Source: DAOVRD01 sp964521715 (GTDB lineage: Bacteria > Planctomycetota > Brocadiia > SM23-32). Taken from it: DNA of 64,000 nucleotides. Location: assembly GCA_964521715.1 (NCBI GenBank), contig CAZFSS010000011.1, positions 62,001-126,000 on the forward strand. Direction: 5' to 3'. Below, piece by piece: positions 36,584-44,605 of the stretch. Position numbers and translations under genes: made by a program. Numbering within the stretch: position 1 is the first letter of the stretch; each line of letters opens with the position of its first letter. The notes beneath the pieces were generated by a model that saw only the letters and a list, made by a program, of their open reading frames with translations, ran no database searches and was not told the DNA's origin.

Positions 36584-37504
36584 ATGTCCTTCGTCGAACA
36601 TGACGAGCAAGCGTTGCGGCAGGAGATCGAGGGTCTGCGCAAGACCCGCAACGCCGTGATCCTCGCCCACCTCTACCAGCGCCCCTCCGTGCAGCGCGTG
36701 GCCGACGTCACGGGGGACTCCCTGGAGCTGAGCCGCAGGGCGGCAGAGGCCAACGCGGATGTGATCGTGTTCTGCGGCGTGCGCTTCATGGCCGAGACGG
36801 CCAGCGTGCTGAACCCGGACAAGGTGGTGCTGCTGCCCGAGCCGTCCGCCGGCTGCCCCATGGCGGAGATGGCGACCGCCGAGCAGGTCCGGGCGCGCCG
36901 CAAGGAGCTGCCCCAGGATACGGCCGTCGTCAGCTACGTCAACAGCACTGCCGAGGTGAAGGCCGAGTCCGACATCTGCTGCACCTCGGCCAACGCGGTG
37001 CAGGTCGTCCGCTCGCTGCCGAACGAGCATGTCTTGCTCGTGCCGGACCGGAACCTGGGCTCCTACGTGGCCGAACAGGTGGACAAGGACGTCATCGTGT
37101 GGGACGGGCACTGCTACGTGCACGATCCGAACATCAGCGCCGAGGCCGTCCGGGACCTCAGGCGGCTGCATCCCCATGCGGCCGTCATGGTGCACCCGGA
37201 GTGCGATGCGGGCGTCAGGCGGTTGGCCGACTTCGTGGGCAGCACCTCCCAGATGCTCGACTACGCCGCGCGGTCCGGCAGGCGCGCGTTCATCGTGGCC
37301 ACCGAGGAGGGCCTGCTCCATCCCCTCCAGGAGCAGAACCCGCACAAGCAGTTCTTCGCCACGGGCAGCGTCTGCTCGTCCATGCGGCTGACGACGCTTA
37401 GCTCGATCCGGCGGGCGCTCGACCGGATGGCCAACGTCGTCAGCGTTCCGCCGGAGATACGGGAGCGCGCGGCTGCCGCAGTGAACGCCATGCTGGCCGT
37501 ATAG
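36584..37504 (+). CDS. nadA: Quinolinate synthase NadA
   Basis: The 306-residue enzyme condenses iminoaspartate with dihydroxyacetone phosphate to quinolinate for NAD synthesis using a 4Fe-4S cluster. Motifs are AHLYQRPSVQ, DSLELSRRAA, FCGVRFMAETA, the three cluster cysteines (PSAGCPMA, DICCTSANA, TGSVCSSM), and HPECDAGV. ATG at 36584 matches the usual NadA N-terminus; an alternative ATG at 36512, overlapping the thiC stop, would add 24 Gly/Ala-rich residues. Co-transcription with thiC places two Fe-S cofactor enzymes in one unit. nadB and nadC are not in the window. Confidence 0.96.
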   Translation: MSFVEHDEQALRQEIEGLRKTRNAVILAHLYQRPSVQRVADVTGDSLELSRRAAEANADVIVFCGVRFMAETASVLNPDKVVLLPEPSAGCPMAEMATAEQVRARRKELPQDTAVVSYVNSTAEVKAESDICCTSANAVQVVRSLPNEHVLLVPDRNLGSYVAEQVDKDVIVWDGHCYVHDPNISAEAVRDLRRLHPHAAVMVHPECDAGVRRLADFVGSTSQMLDYAARSGRRAFIVATEEGLLHPLQEQNPHKQFFATGSVCSSMRLTTLSSIRRALDRMANVVSVPPEIRERAAAAVNAMLAV

Positions 37505-37510
37505 GGCCCA

Positions 37511-37530
37511 GGGGCGGCCCGGCCCCCTTT
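37511..37530 (+). terminator. Weak hairpin after nadA
   Basis: GGGGC (37511-37515) can pair with GCCCC (37522-37526) around a six-base loop, followed by CTTT. The T-tract is short, so intrinsic termination is uncertain, but the position just after the nadA stop fits. Confidence 0.35.
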
Positions 37531-37573
37531 CGCCGCAGGTGCCGGTACGGAGCCCGAGCGGATGGGGGAGCAT

Positions 37574-37601
37574 TTGACAGCGGCGCTCCAGCCGGTATTA
37601 T
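37574..37601 (+). promoter_or_regulatory. Putative sigma-70 promoter of secreted repeat protein gene
   Basis: TTGACA (37574-37579), a 16-base spacer, and TATTAT (37596-37601), about 45 bases before the ATG at 37648. Confidence 0.6.
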
Positions 37602-37647
37602 CATTTGGCGGCGGGCCGTGCTCTCGGCGGCCGTTCGGGGAGGTCCC

Positions 37648-38940
37648 ATGAAGACAGCCACACTCACGACGGTCATCGCGGTGATCCTTGCCTGTGCGGT
37701 GGGGGCGGCGGCGTCGGGCCAGGAGGGGGAGGCCGCGGGAGCGACCACGACGATCAAGGTCCCCGTGAGGCGCTACAAGACCCTCTCGCCTGCCGATGTG
37801 TACCGCGCCGCCGCGGAGGGCTTCCAGGCCGACGTGCGGTTCCGGGACGCGTTCGCCAGGGGCACGACGATGCCCGAGCCGGCGCGCCAGATCGTCTTGG
37901 GCGATGCGACCTATCTCGTTGCGGTTGCGTTCCGCACCGAGGGGGAGCTGGTCTGCCTGGTGCCGCGATCCAGTCCTGACGCGCTGAGGACGCTGTTCGG
38001 GCTTCCGGCCGACTGGCCGCTCACCGACGCGGTGCTGAGCCGCGAAATGGTGCTGAACCCCGGCCAGCGCATCACGATAGAGGGCACGGTCGTCGGAAGG
38101 ATCGTGGGCGAAAGCTGCGTGCTGGTGGACTCCGTGCTCGTGGGCCAGGCCGTGCAGGCGCCCACCCAGCGAGAGGCGCTCCTTTACTGGGGCCGCGAGA
38201 CCGAACCCCATGTCATCTCGGAGCCGGGGGAGAGCTCCATCGTCCTGCCCTGCAGTTACGTCGAGGGCGAGACGGAGACGCTGAAGCTTGCGGTGCAGGC
38301 GCTGCGGCCGGACCAGCTCCAGTCGGAGGTGGCCCGCCGCATCGCTGAGGTCGAGGGACTGCCCCAGGAGCGGAAGGTCTACGGCGAGTACGCCGCGGGC
38401 ACGGTCTACCGTCACGCCGGCTCGAACAACCGGCTGAACGTCGAGTTCGACGACGCCGTCGGCGGCCGCCTCGGCCTGCCCCTGCCTGCCGAGATAGTCA
38501 CGGCGCCAACGCTCCGCGGCGGCGTGGCCACGCAGGTGCCGATTGGCTTCGCCTTCGAGACGCGCAGCCGCGTCACCTGTCTGGTGCCCGGGGACCAGGC
38601 GAGCCTGATGGGCCGCGCCGTGGGAGTTCTGCCCGGCGAGAGCATCCACGTGCTGGGGACGATCACCGGCGTGCAGGGCGCCCGGAACTGCGTCCTCGTC
38701 GACTACATAGGCTTTCCCGACCAGGAGCAAGCGGGCGAAGACGGCCGGACCTGGTGGCTGAGCTTCGAATGGCCCGGGCAGGGGCGCCTTGTCTTCTGGG
38801 ACGACGGCCTCTACGACGTCCCTCTGGCCTGCCAGCATGCAGCGGGGATGGTTGAAAGGCTGCGGATCATCCTGCACGAGTTCAGGACGGTGGAGGTCAA
38901 GGCCCCGGCGCCCGCTGCGGAGGGCCAGGGGGCCGGCTGA
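37648..38940 (+). CDS. Secreted protein of unknown function with internal duplication
   Basis: The 430-residue protein has a signal peptide (~1-23, cleavage near AASGQ). The mature part contains two related halves. Around residues 100-175: ELVCLVPR, an LNPGQRITIEGTVVGRI strand pair, then ESCVLVDSVLVG. Around residues 300-360: RVTCLVPG, LPGESIHVLGTITGV, then ARNCVLVDYIGF. The shared pattern, a five-strand beta unit with G-T-V/I and N/S-C-V-L-V-D, suggests two copies of an OB-like domain. No catalytic motif is visible. The start has GGGGAGG 4 bases upstream and a good promoter. Function unknown. Confidence 0.7.
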   Translation: MKTATLTTVIAVILACAVGAAASGQEGEAAGATTTIKVPVRRYKTLSPADVYRAAAEGFQADVRFRDAFARGTTMPEPARQIVLGDATYLVAVAFRTEGELVCLVPRSSPDALRTLFGLPADWPLTDAVLSREMVLNPGQRITIEGTVVGRIVGESCVLVDSVLVGQAVQAPTQREALLYWGRETEPHVISEPGESSIVLPCSYVEGETETLKLAVQALRPDQLQSEVARRIAEVEGLPQERKVYGEYAAGTVYRHAGSNNRLNVEFDDAVGGRLGLPLPAEIVTAPTLRGGVATQVPIGFAFETRSRVTCLVPGDQASLMGRAVGVLPGESIHVLGTITGVQGARNCVLVDYIGFPDQEQAGEDGRTWWLSFEWPGQGRLVFWDDGLYDVPLACQHAAGMVERLRIILHEFRTVEVKAPAPAAEGQGAG

Positions 38941-38979
38941 GGGCCCGGCGGGGACGGCCGGCGCGACGGGGGCGGACTC

Positions 38980-39618
38980 TCAGGTCGTTTCCCTGATAGG
39001 TGCGCCACTTACGGGCAGCGGCTGAGGCCGCGTGGTCGCCGCCAGTTCGGCGCCCTTGCGCATCGCCTGCATGTTCAGGTCCATCAGGCTTGCCTTGCGC
39101 TCGCCCAGCAGGTCGTTCAGCGCCGCCAAGCAGCTTTCCTCCTCTACCAGGCCGGTCATCCTGACGAACGCGCTCAGCAGGATGACGTTGGCAACCCTGA
39201 CGTTGCCCATGTCGGCGGCGATCTCGGTCGCTGGCAGGGCGAGCACGGTCGCAGGGCCCTGGGCGGGCACCTCGTCCAGCTCGATGACGGAGCTGTTCAC
39301 GAGCAGGAGCCCCTGCGGCTTGATCCGGCGGGCGAACTTGTCGTAGGAGAGCTGGTTCATGATGATGAGCGAGTCCGCCTGTTCGACCAGGGGGCTGTAG
39401 ATTGTGTTGGCGCTGATGACGACCTGGCAGTTGGCCGTGCCGCCCCGGACCTCGGCGCCGTAGGAAGGAAGATAGGTCACGACCTTCCCCTCGCTTATCG
39501 CCGCCGTGCAGAGCAGCTTGCCCACGGTCAGGACGCCCTGGCCGCCGAAGCCCGCCACGATGAGCCGGTGCTCCCGGCCGCCCGCTGGGCACGCCCGTCC
39601 TTGCTTCTCGTGCGCCAT
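38980..39618 (-). CDS. korC: 2-oxoacid:ferredoxin oxidoreductase gamma subunit
   Basis: The 212-residue protein has the gamma-subunit fold of ferredoxin-dependent 2-oxoacid oxidoreductases: RLIVAGFGGQGVLTVGKLL (~18-36), PSYGAEVRGGTANCQVV, and ELDEVPA. It completes the KorDABC-type enzyme that converts a 2-oxoacid, CoA and oxidised ferredoxin to acyl-CoA, CO2 and reduced ferredoxin. It is the last gene of the unit, 20 bp after korB. Subunit order matches 2-oxoglutarate enzymes, but 2-oxoisovalerate cannot be excluded. Confidence 0.9.
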   Translation of the reverse strand: MAHEKQGRACPAGGREHRLIVAGFGGQGVLTVGKLLCTAAISEGKVVTYLPSYGAEVRGGTANCQVVISANTIYSPLVEQADSLIIMNQLSYDKFARRIKPQGLLLVNSSVIELDEVPAQGPATVLALPATEIAADMGNVRVANVILLSAFVRMTGLVEEESCLAALNDLLGERKASLMDLNMQAMRKGAELAATTRPQPLPVSGAPIRETT

Positions 39619-39638
39619 GGTCCTTCCCTTCGGCTGGC

Positions 39639-40415
39639 TCACTTGCCGCCCTGGACGTCCCTGATCACGCCGAGCGGGAACGTCTGGGTCACGACTTCCT
39701 CCGTGTAGCGGTAGCTCTCGGCGGGCGTCATGTGCCAGTACGTCGGACACGGCGAGAGGACCTCCACCAGGCAGAAACCCACGCCGTCCATCTGGTAGCG
39801 GAAAGCCTTCTTCAGGAGTGCTTTGGTGCGGTGGATATGCTTCGGCGTGGCGACCGTCGTCCTGGCCAGCAGCGCCGGCGCGACGAGCTGGTTGAGCAGC
39901 TCGCAGACCTTTATGGGGTGGCCGGTCGTCGCCGCGTCGCGCCCGCGGGGCGTGGTCGTCGTCTTCTGGTTCAGCAGCGTCGTCGGGGCCATTTGCCCCT
40001 GCGTCATGCCGTAGACGGTGTTGTTGATGAATATGGTGGTGATGAGCTCGCCGCGATTGGCCATGTGGATCGTCTCCGCCATGCCGATCGAGGCCAGATC
40101 GCCGTCCCCTTGATAGGTGAAGACGACCTTGTCCGGGTGGATGCGTTTCAGGCCGGTTGCCACCGCCGGCGCCCGCCCGTGCGCCGCCTCGCTCCAATCG
40201 ATGTCGATGTAGTCGTAGGCCAGCACGGCGCAGCCGACCGGCGCAATGCCGATGGTCCGGTCCCGGATGCCCAGCTCGCCGATGACCTCGGCCAGCAGCC
40301 GGTGCATCGTCCCGTGGCCGCAGCCGGGGCAGTAATGGGTCTGCACGTCCAGCAGCTCCTGCGGGCGGCTGTAAACGGACCTTGCAGCACCTGGCTGGGT
40401 GTGCTTAACCGGCAT
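39639..40415 (-). CDS. korB: 2-oxoacid:ferredoxin oxidoreductase beta subunit
   Basis: The 258-residue TPP-binding subunit has the cluster/TPP region YCPGCGHG (~28-35), GIAPVGCAV, the metal-TPP motif GDGDLASIG (~104-112), and NNTVYGMTQGQ. It cleaves the 2-oxoacid through a thiamine carbanion. The start at 40415 is supported by an upstream AAGGTG; the longer open frame upstream is a shadow of korA. It lies 47 bp after korA and 20 bp before korC. Confidence 0.95.
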   Translation of the reverse strand: MPVKHTQPGAARSVYSRPQELLDVQTHYCPGCGHGTMHRLLAEVIGELGIRDRTIGIAPVGCAVLAYDYIDIDWSEAAHGRAPAVATGLKRIHPDKVVFTYQGDGDLASIGMAETIHMANRGELITTIFINNTVYGMTQGQMAPTTLLNQKTTTTPRGRDAATTGHPIKVCELLNQLVAPALLARTTVATPKHIHRTKALLKKAFRYQMDGVGFCLVEVLSPCPTYWHMTPAESYRYTEEVVTQTFPLGVIRDVQGGK

Positions 40416-40462
40416 CTCTTGCACCTTTGCCGTCCGCCCCGGTCCCCCTTCGCTCGGGGACC

Positions 40463-41536
40463 TCAAGCGAACAGGGATTCGAGTCTCTGGGTTATCTCGA
40501 GCGCGGTCGGCACCTGGCCGCCGAGGCGGGCCAGAAGCTCCACGGGGCAGCGCCCCTCGACGGCCAGCCGGACGTCGTCTGCCATCTGGCCGGCGCTCAT
40601 TTCCACGACTAGGATGCCCCTCGCTTTCTCCGCCAGCTCGGCCAGCTCGCCGGAGGGGAACGGCCAGAGCGTGATGGGCCTGAACAGGGCCACCTTGAAC
40701 GGCAGCTCCCGGATCGGCCTCTCCACCACCTGCCGGCAGACGCGCCCGCTCGTGCCGTAGGCGACCAGCAGCACGTCCGCGTCGTCGGGGCCGGTCAGCT
40801 CGCAGCGGACCTCGTTCTGCTGGATCTTTGCGTAGTTGGCTTGCAGCTTCAGGTTCAGCTCTTCCAGGTCGTCCGGGCTGAGCCTGAACGAGCGGACGAG
40901 GTTCCGTTTCCTGCCGGGTTGGCCGGTCAGCGCCCATGGCTTGGGCGGCGGGCTGGGGGGCGGCAGGTGATCGAACCTGGCCTGCTCCATCATCTGCCCG
41001 AGCATGCCGTCGCTCAGGACGATGACGGGCACGCGGTAGGCGTCCGCCAGGTCGAACGCCAGGTAGGTGAGATCGCAGACCTCCTGGACGGTGGCGGGGG
41101 CGAGGGATATGCAGCGGTAGTCGCCGTGGCCGCCGCCGCGGGTGGTCTGGTAGTAGTCGGCCTGGGCGGGGGAGATGTTGCCGAGGCCCGGTCCGCCGCG
41201 CTGCACGTTGATGATCACGGCAGGCAGCTCGCTGCCGGCGATATAGGAGATGCCTTCCTGCTTGAGGCTTATGCCGGGGCTGCTGGAGGAGGTCATGGCC
41301 CGCGCGCCGCCCGCGCTGGCCCCGTAGACCATGTTGATGGCGGCCAGCTCGCTTTCGGCCTGGACGAAGATGCCCCCCCGCAGCGGCAGTTGGTCCGCCA
41401 TGAAGGCGGTCAGCTCGTTCTGCGGCGTGATGGGGTATCCGGCGTAGAACTTGCAGCCGGCCCTGATGGCTGCCTCTCCGGCCGCGACGTTGCCGGATAT
41501 GAGAAGCGTCTTACCTTCAGCCTGTTCGGCGTCCAT
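40463..41536 (-). CDS. korA: 2-oxoacid:ferredoxin oxidoreductase alpha subunit
   Basis: The 357-residue alpha subunit has the CoA/pyrimidine-binding fold: SGNVAAGEAAIRAGCKFYAG with YPITPQNEL immediately after, then ASAGGARAMTSSSSPGISLK, INVQRGGPGLG, and a C-terminal ADVLLVAYGTSGRV domain. It pairs with the beta subunit to form the active site. The gene begins 26 bp after the ferredoxin-like korD stop. A 5'-adjacent korD and 3' korB/korC give the D-A-B-C order typical of KorDABC. Confidence 0.95.
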   Translation of the reverse strand: MDAEQAEGKTLLISGNVAAGEAAIRAGCKFYAGYPITPQNELTAFMADQLPLRGGIFVQAESELAAINMVYGASAGGARAMTSSSSPGISLKQEGISYIAGSELPAVIINVQRGGPGLGNISPAQADYYQTTRGGGHGDYRCISLAPATVQEVCDLTYLAFDLADAYRVPVIVLSDGMLGQMMEQARFDHLPPPSPPPKPWALTGQPGRKRNLVRSFRLSPDDLEELNLKLQANYAKIQQNEVRCELTGPDDADVLLVAYGTSGRVCRQVVERPIRELPFKVALFRPITLWPFPSGELAELAEKARGILVVEMSAGQMADDVRLAVEGRCPVELLARLGGQVPTALEITQRLESLFA

Positions 41537-41562
41537 CCGACTCTATGATCTGATCGTCCAGG

Positions 41563-41832
41563 TCAGCGGCTTTCCCGGTCTTGCTCGGTCCCAGCGGCCG
41601 ACGCCGCGGCGGCCTCGACCCGCCAGATCTCCACGGCGGCGTCCGGGCATATGGTAGCACACTGCAGACAGCCCGTGCAATCCACGTCCGGGCGCACCGC
41701 CGCCGTCTGTACGCCCCGCCTGTTCGGCCTCTTCTCGATGTAGAGCTTGCCCTGCTCGCAGAACTCGACGCAGAGGCCGCACCCCTTGCAGAAATGGGCC
41801 AGTATTGTGACTTCGAATCTCTTACCTTGCAT
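41563..41832 (-). CDS. korD: Ferredoxin-like delta subunit of 2-oxoacid oxidoreductase
   Basis: The 89-residue protein has two 4Fe-4S binding motifs: CKGCGLCVEFC (~15-25) and CTGCLQCATICP (~52-63). It passes electrons from the TPP-bound intermediate to external ferredoxin. The C-terminal Ala/Glu tail (~72-89) is not conserved. Its ATG lies 11 bp inside the end of the NAD kinase gene, indicating coupling. Confidence 0.92.
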   Translation of the reverse strand: MQGKRFEVTILAHFCKGCGLCVEFCEQGKLYIEKRPNRRGVQTAAVRPDVDCTGCLQCATICPDAAVEIWRVEAAAASAAGTEQDRESR

Positions 41833-42658
41833 ATCTCGGCTGGCCTCTCCAGTCCAGCTTGTTGCGCAGCGTCGCGAAGAAGGCGTTCCTGCCCGTCTGG
41901 ATCAGTTTCAGGGCCACCTGCGCCCTTTGCAGTCGCACGGCGTCGCCTTCCTGCAGCTCGCGTTTCACCTGACCGTCCACGGTCACCGCCGGCGGCTCCG
42001 CCCAGTCGCGCGCCTTCAGGCTGACCGTCACGTGCCCGGGCAGCACCAAGGGCCGGTTGCTCAGCGTGTGCGGGCAGATGGGCGCGATCACCAGCGCGTC
42101 CACGTCGGGGTAGAGTATCGGCCCTCCGGCCGCCAGGCTGTGGGCCGTCGAACCGACCGGCGTGGCCACGATGAGGCCGTCCGCCCGGTACGTCGTCACC
42201 ACCTCCCCGTCCACATGCAGGTCTATCGTCATTATCCGGGACAGCGAGGTGCGCGCCACAACGGCGTCGTTCAGGCCGATGACGTCCAGCGCGGTCCCCC
42301 CGTCCCGCTCCAACCGGCAGCGCAGCATCATGCGTTCGGCCAGCTCGTATCGGCCGTCCAGCACTTCGCTCAGGACCGCCTCGTAATCGTCGGCCGTCGT
42401 CTCGGTCAGGAAGCCGAACTTGCTGACGTTCAGCCCCAGCAGGGGCACGCCCTGCTCGGCCAGCCCGCGCGCCGCGCGCAGGACCGAGCCGTCTCCTCCG
42501 AGCACGACGGCCAGGTCCACCTCGCCCGGCCGGACCTGCGACTCCATGTCCAGGTCGACGCGCACCTGGGCCCGTTCGGCCAGCCACGGCTCGATCTTCT
42601 CGACGGCTCGGTGCACGCCTTCTTTGGCCTTGTTGCCGACGATCAGGATCTTCTTCAT
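41822..42658 (-). CDS. nadK: NAD kinase
   Basis: The 278-residue enzyme phosphorylates NAD to NADP in the cytoplasm. Motifs are LGGDGSVLRAA with GGDG at 54-57, LGLNVSKFGFLTE (~75-87), the NDAVVAR segment, and VATPVGSTAHSLAAGGP, the conserved GSTAYSLSAGGP-like substrate loop. Length and motifs are standard. It overlaps the start of korD by 11 bp and follows xseB by 24 bp. Confidence 0.97.
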   Translation of the reverse strand: MKKILIVGNKAKEGVHRAVEKIEPWLAERAQVRVDLDMESQVRPGEVDLAVVLGGDGSVLRAARGLAEQGVPLLGLNVSKFGFLTETTADDYEAVLSEVLDGRYELAERMMLRCRLERDGGTALDVIGLNDAVVARTSLSRIMTIDLHVDGEVVTTYRADGLIVATPVGSTAHSLAAGGPILYPDVDALVIAPICPHTLSNRPLVLPGHVTVSLKARDWAEPPAVTVDGQVKRELQEGDAVRLQRAQVALKLIQTGRNAFFATLRNKLDWRGQPRYAR

Positions 42659-42682
42659 TGGCTGCGTTCCGGGCCGGCCGCG

Positions 42683-42949
42683 TCACTGCGCCGGCGGCTC
42701 GAACGGCTCCTCCTTCAGTTCGCCCTCCGCGGTCTGGACGAGCTTGCGGACCTTCAGCGTGGCCTCCTCCAGCGTCTTCTGGCAGGCGCGGAACGCCTCG
42801 ACCCCTTCCTCGTAGAGCCGCAGGGACTCGTCCAGGGCCAGGTTGCCCTCCTCGAGGCGCCGCACGATCTCTTCCAGCTTCTCCAGGTTCTGCTCGAAGC
42901 TCGGCGCCTGGGGTTCGTCTTCCGGTTTGGTCTGCTTCTTGTCCGCCAT
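42683..42949 (-). CDS. xseB: Exodeoxyribonuclease VII small subunit
   Basis: The 88-residue protein matches XseB: SFEQNLEKLEEIVRRLEEGN with LALDESLRLYEEG after it, forming a coiled-coil pair, flanked by charged tails. It binds XseA to form the single-strand exonuclease VII. xseA is not in the window. The start at 42949 is taken because upstream in-frame codons overlap the divergent radical SAM gene and lack homology. It heads the leftward unit xseB-nadK-korDABC. Confidence 0.93.
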   Translation of the reverse strand: MADKKQTKPEDEPQAPSFEQNLEKLEEIVRRLEEGNLALDESLRLYEEGVEAFRACQKTLEEATLKVRKLVQTAEGELKEEPFEPPAQ

Positions 42950-43036
42950 GGCCCCGGGGACCGGGTAGGATCGTGCCTGTCCGCGCCGCAGGGGGCGCGG
43001 CCGCGCTTGAAGTGCCATGCGCGCTTCGGTTCCCCT

Positions 43037-43066
43037 ATTATAGTGGACGGGACGGGCGAATGGAAA
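43037..43066 (-). promoter_or_regulatory. Possible promoter of xseB-nadK-korDABC
   Basis: A perfect minus-strand TATAAT (43037-43042) lies ~90 bp upstream of xseB. The -35 region is weak (TTTCCA at 43061-43066, 18-base spacer). Confidence 0.35.
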
Positions 43067-43084
43067 CCGCCGGAGGGCGTCGCA

Positions 43085-43954
43085 ATGGACGTTCTGCCTT
43101 CGGAAGAGACGGTCCGGGCCGCCTACGAGCTGGCCCGTCCCTGTCGCGTCTGCCCGCGCTTCTGCCGGGTCGACCGTCCGGCGGGCGAGGTGGGCTACTG
43201 CGGCGTCGGCGCGCTGCCCCTGCTGTCCAGCGCCGGCCCGCACTTCGGCGAGGAGCCGCCCCTGGTCGGCCGCGGGGGCTCGGGCACCATATTCCTGGCC
43301 GGGTGCAACATGCTGTGCGCGTTCTGCCAGAACTACGACATCAGCCACGGCCTGGCCGGCCGCCCAGCCGAGCCCGAGCAGATCGCCGCCATAATGCTGT
43401 CGCTGGAGCGGCGGGGATGCGAGAACATCAATTTCGTCACGCCCACCCACGTCACGCCGTGGCTCATGGACGCCGTGCGCCGCGCCCGGCTGGCCGGCCT
43501 TACCGTGCCGGTCGTCTACAACTGCGGCGGCTACGAACTGGTCGAGACGCTCCGGCTGCTCGAAGGCACGGTGGACATCTACATGCCGGACGCGAAGTTC
43601 TGGGACCCCGAGGTGGCCTTCCGCTACTCGCGCGCCCGGGACTACCCGGACAGGATGCGCGAGGCGCTCAAGGAGATGCACCGGCAGGTGGGCGTCCTCC
43701 AGATCGAGGACGGCATTGCGACCCGGGGCCTGCTGGTCAGGCACCTCGTGATGCCGAACGGCGTGGCGAACAGCAGGGACGTCCTTCGCTTCATCGCGGA
43801 GGAGGTCTCGCCGGACACGTTCGTGAATGTGATGGAGCAGTACCGGCCGATGCATGAGGCGCAGAGGCATCCCGAGATCGGCCGCCCGATCACGGCGGAG
43901 GAGTACGGCGACGCGTATCTATACGCACGATCCCTCGGCCTGAACCTGCTCTAG
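43085..43954 (+). CDS. Radical SAM protein, PflA/COG1313-like
   Basis: The 289-residue protein has the radical SAM cluster motif CNMLCAFCQNYDISH (CxxxCxxC, ~76-83) after an N-terminal cysteine-rich zone (CRVCPRFCRVD, CGVG) that may bind a further Fe-S cluster. It resembles pyruvate-formate-lyase-activating-enzyme-like proteins of the COG1313 type. Such proteins generate a 5'-deoxyadenosyl radical; no partner glycyl-radical enzyme is in the window, so the substrate is unknown. The start has GGAGGG 7 bases upstream. It diverges from xseB. Confidence 0.88.
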   Translation: MDVLPSEETVRAAYELARPCRVCPRFCRVDRPAGEVGYCGVGALPLLSSAGPHFGEEPPLVGRGGSGTIFLAGCNMLCAFCQNYDISHGLAGRPAEPEQIAAIMLSLERRGCENINFVTPTHVTPWLMDAVRRARLAGLTVPVVYNCGGYELVETLRLLEGTVDIYMPDAKFWDPEVAFRYSRARDYPDRMREALKEMHRQVGVLQIEDGIATRGLLVRHLVMPNGVANSRDVLRFIAEEVSPDTFVNVMEQYRPMHEAQRHPEIGRPITAEEYGDAYLYARSLGLNLL

Positions 43955-43981
43955 GCTCGGTCGGGAACGGCCACGGACGTA

Positions 43982-44010
43982 TTGACGGCTCCGGCCCCGT
44001 CGGGTATGGT
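43982..44010 (+). promoter_or_regulatory. Putative sigma-70 promoter of the YbaK-family gene
   Basis: TTGACG (43982-43987), a 17-base spacer, and TATGGT (44005-44010), about 75 bases before the ATG at 44083. Confidence 0.5.
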
Positions 44011-44082
44011 ACCTGGTAAGGGCGCTGTGACGAAGGCAGCACACAGGCGCACGGCCGTCAGCGGGGGAAGGAGGGCGGACCT

Positions 44083-44541
44083 ATGAACGTGCAGGAGTTC
44101 CTGAAGGAGAAGGGGGTGAAGTTCCAGGTCATCCCCCACGAGCAGGCCTACACGGCCCAGGAAGTGGCGGCGGCGGAGCACGTATCGGGCCACAACTTCG
44201 CGAAGACCGTCATCGTCAAGGGTGGCGACCAGGTGGTGATGCTGGTCCTGCCGGCGAGCCGCCACGTCGACTTTAGGAAGGTGGCCTCGGTGGTCGGCGC
44301 GAAGGTGCAGATGCTGGGCGAGGAGGAGATGAAGGTGACCTTCCCCGATTGCGAGATCGGGGCGGAAGCCCCCTTCGGCTCCCAGTACGGCGTCAAGACC
44401 TTCGTGGACGAGTCTCTCGGGGAGACCGACAGCATCGTCTTCCGCGCCGGCACGCACGATCAGACCGTCAAGATAAGCTACTCGGACTACGAGAAGCTGG
44501 AGAAACCGGCCAAGGGCCAGTTCGCCGCTGAGCCCGAGTAA
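44083..44541 (+). CDS. YbaK/ProX-type aminoacyl-tRNA deacylase domain protein
   Basis: The 152-residue single-domain protein has the YbaK/prolyl-tRNA-synthetase insertion-domain pattern. Visible features are YTAQEVAAAEHVSG near the N-terminus, the catalytic-lysine segment FAKTVIVKGGDQVVMLVLP (~44-62), and GAEAPFGSQYGVKTFVDESL. Members hydrolyse mischarged Ala- or Cys-tRNA(Pro). The start has GGAGGG 7 bases upstream and a separate promoter. Confidence 0.88.
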   Translation: MNVQEFLKEKGVKFQVIPHEQAYTAQEVAAAEHVSGHNFAKTVIVKGGDQVVMLVLPASRHVDFRKVASVVGAKVQMLGEEEMKVTFPDCEIGAEAPFGSQYGVKTFVDESLGETDSIVFRAGTHDQTVKISYSDYEKLEKPAKGQFAAEPE

Positions 44542-44605
44542 ACGCGGGGGCCGCGCGACGAGGCCGAGTGCGAGATCGAGGACGATGGCGCGCGGGGGCG
44601 CGCTC

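Noticed and set aside
41747..43084. Extended N-terminus of the radical SAM gene
   Set aside because: The extension is antisense to nadK and xseB and lacks homology; ATG 43085 has a good ribosome site.
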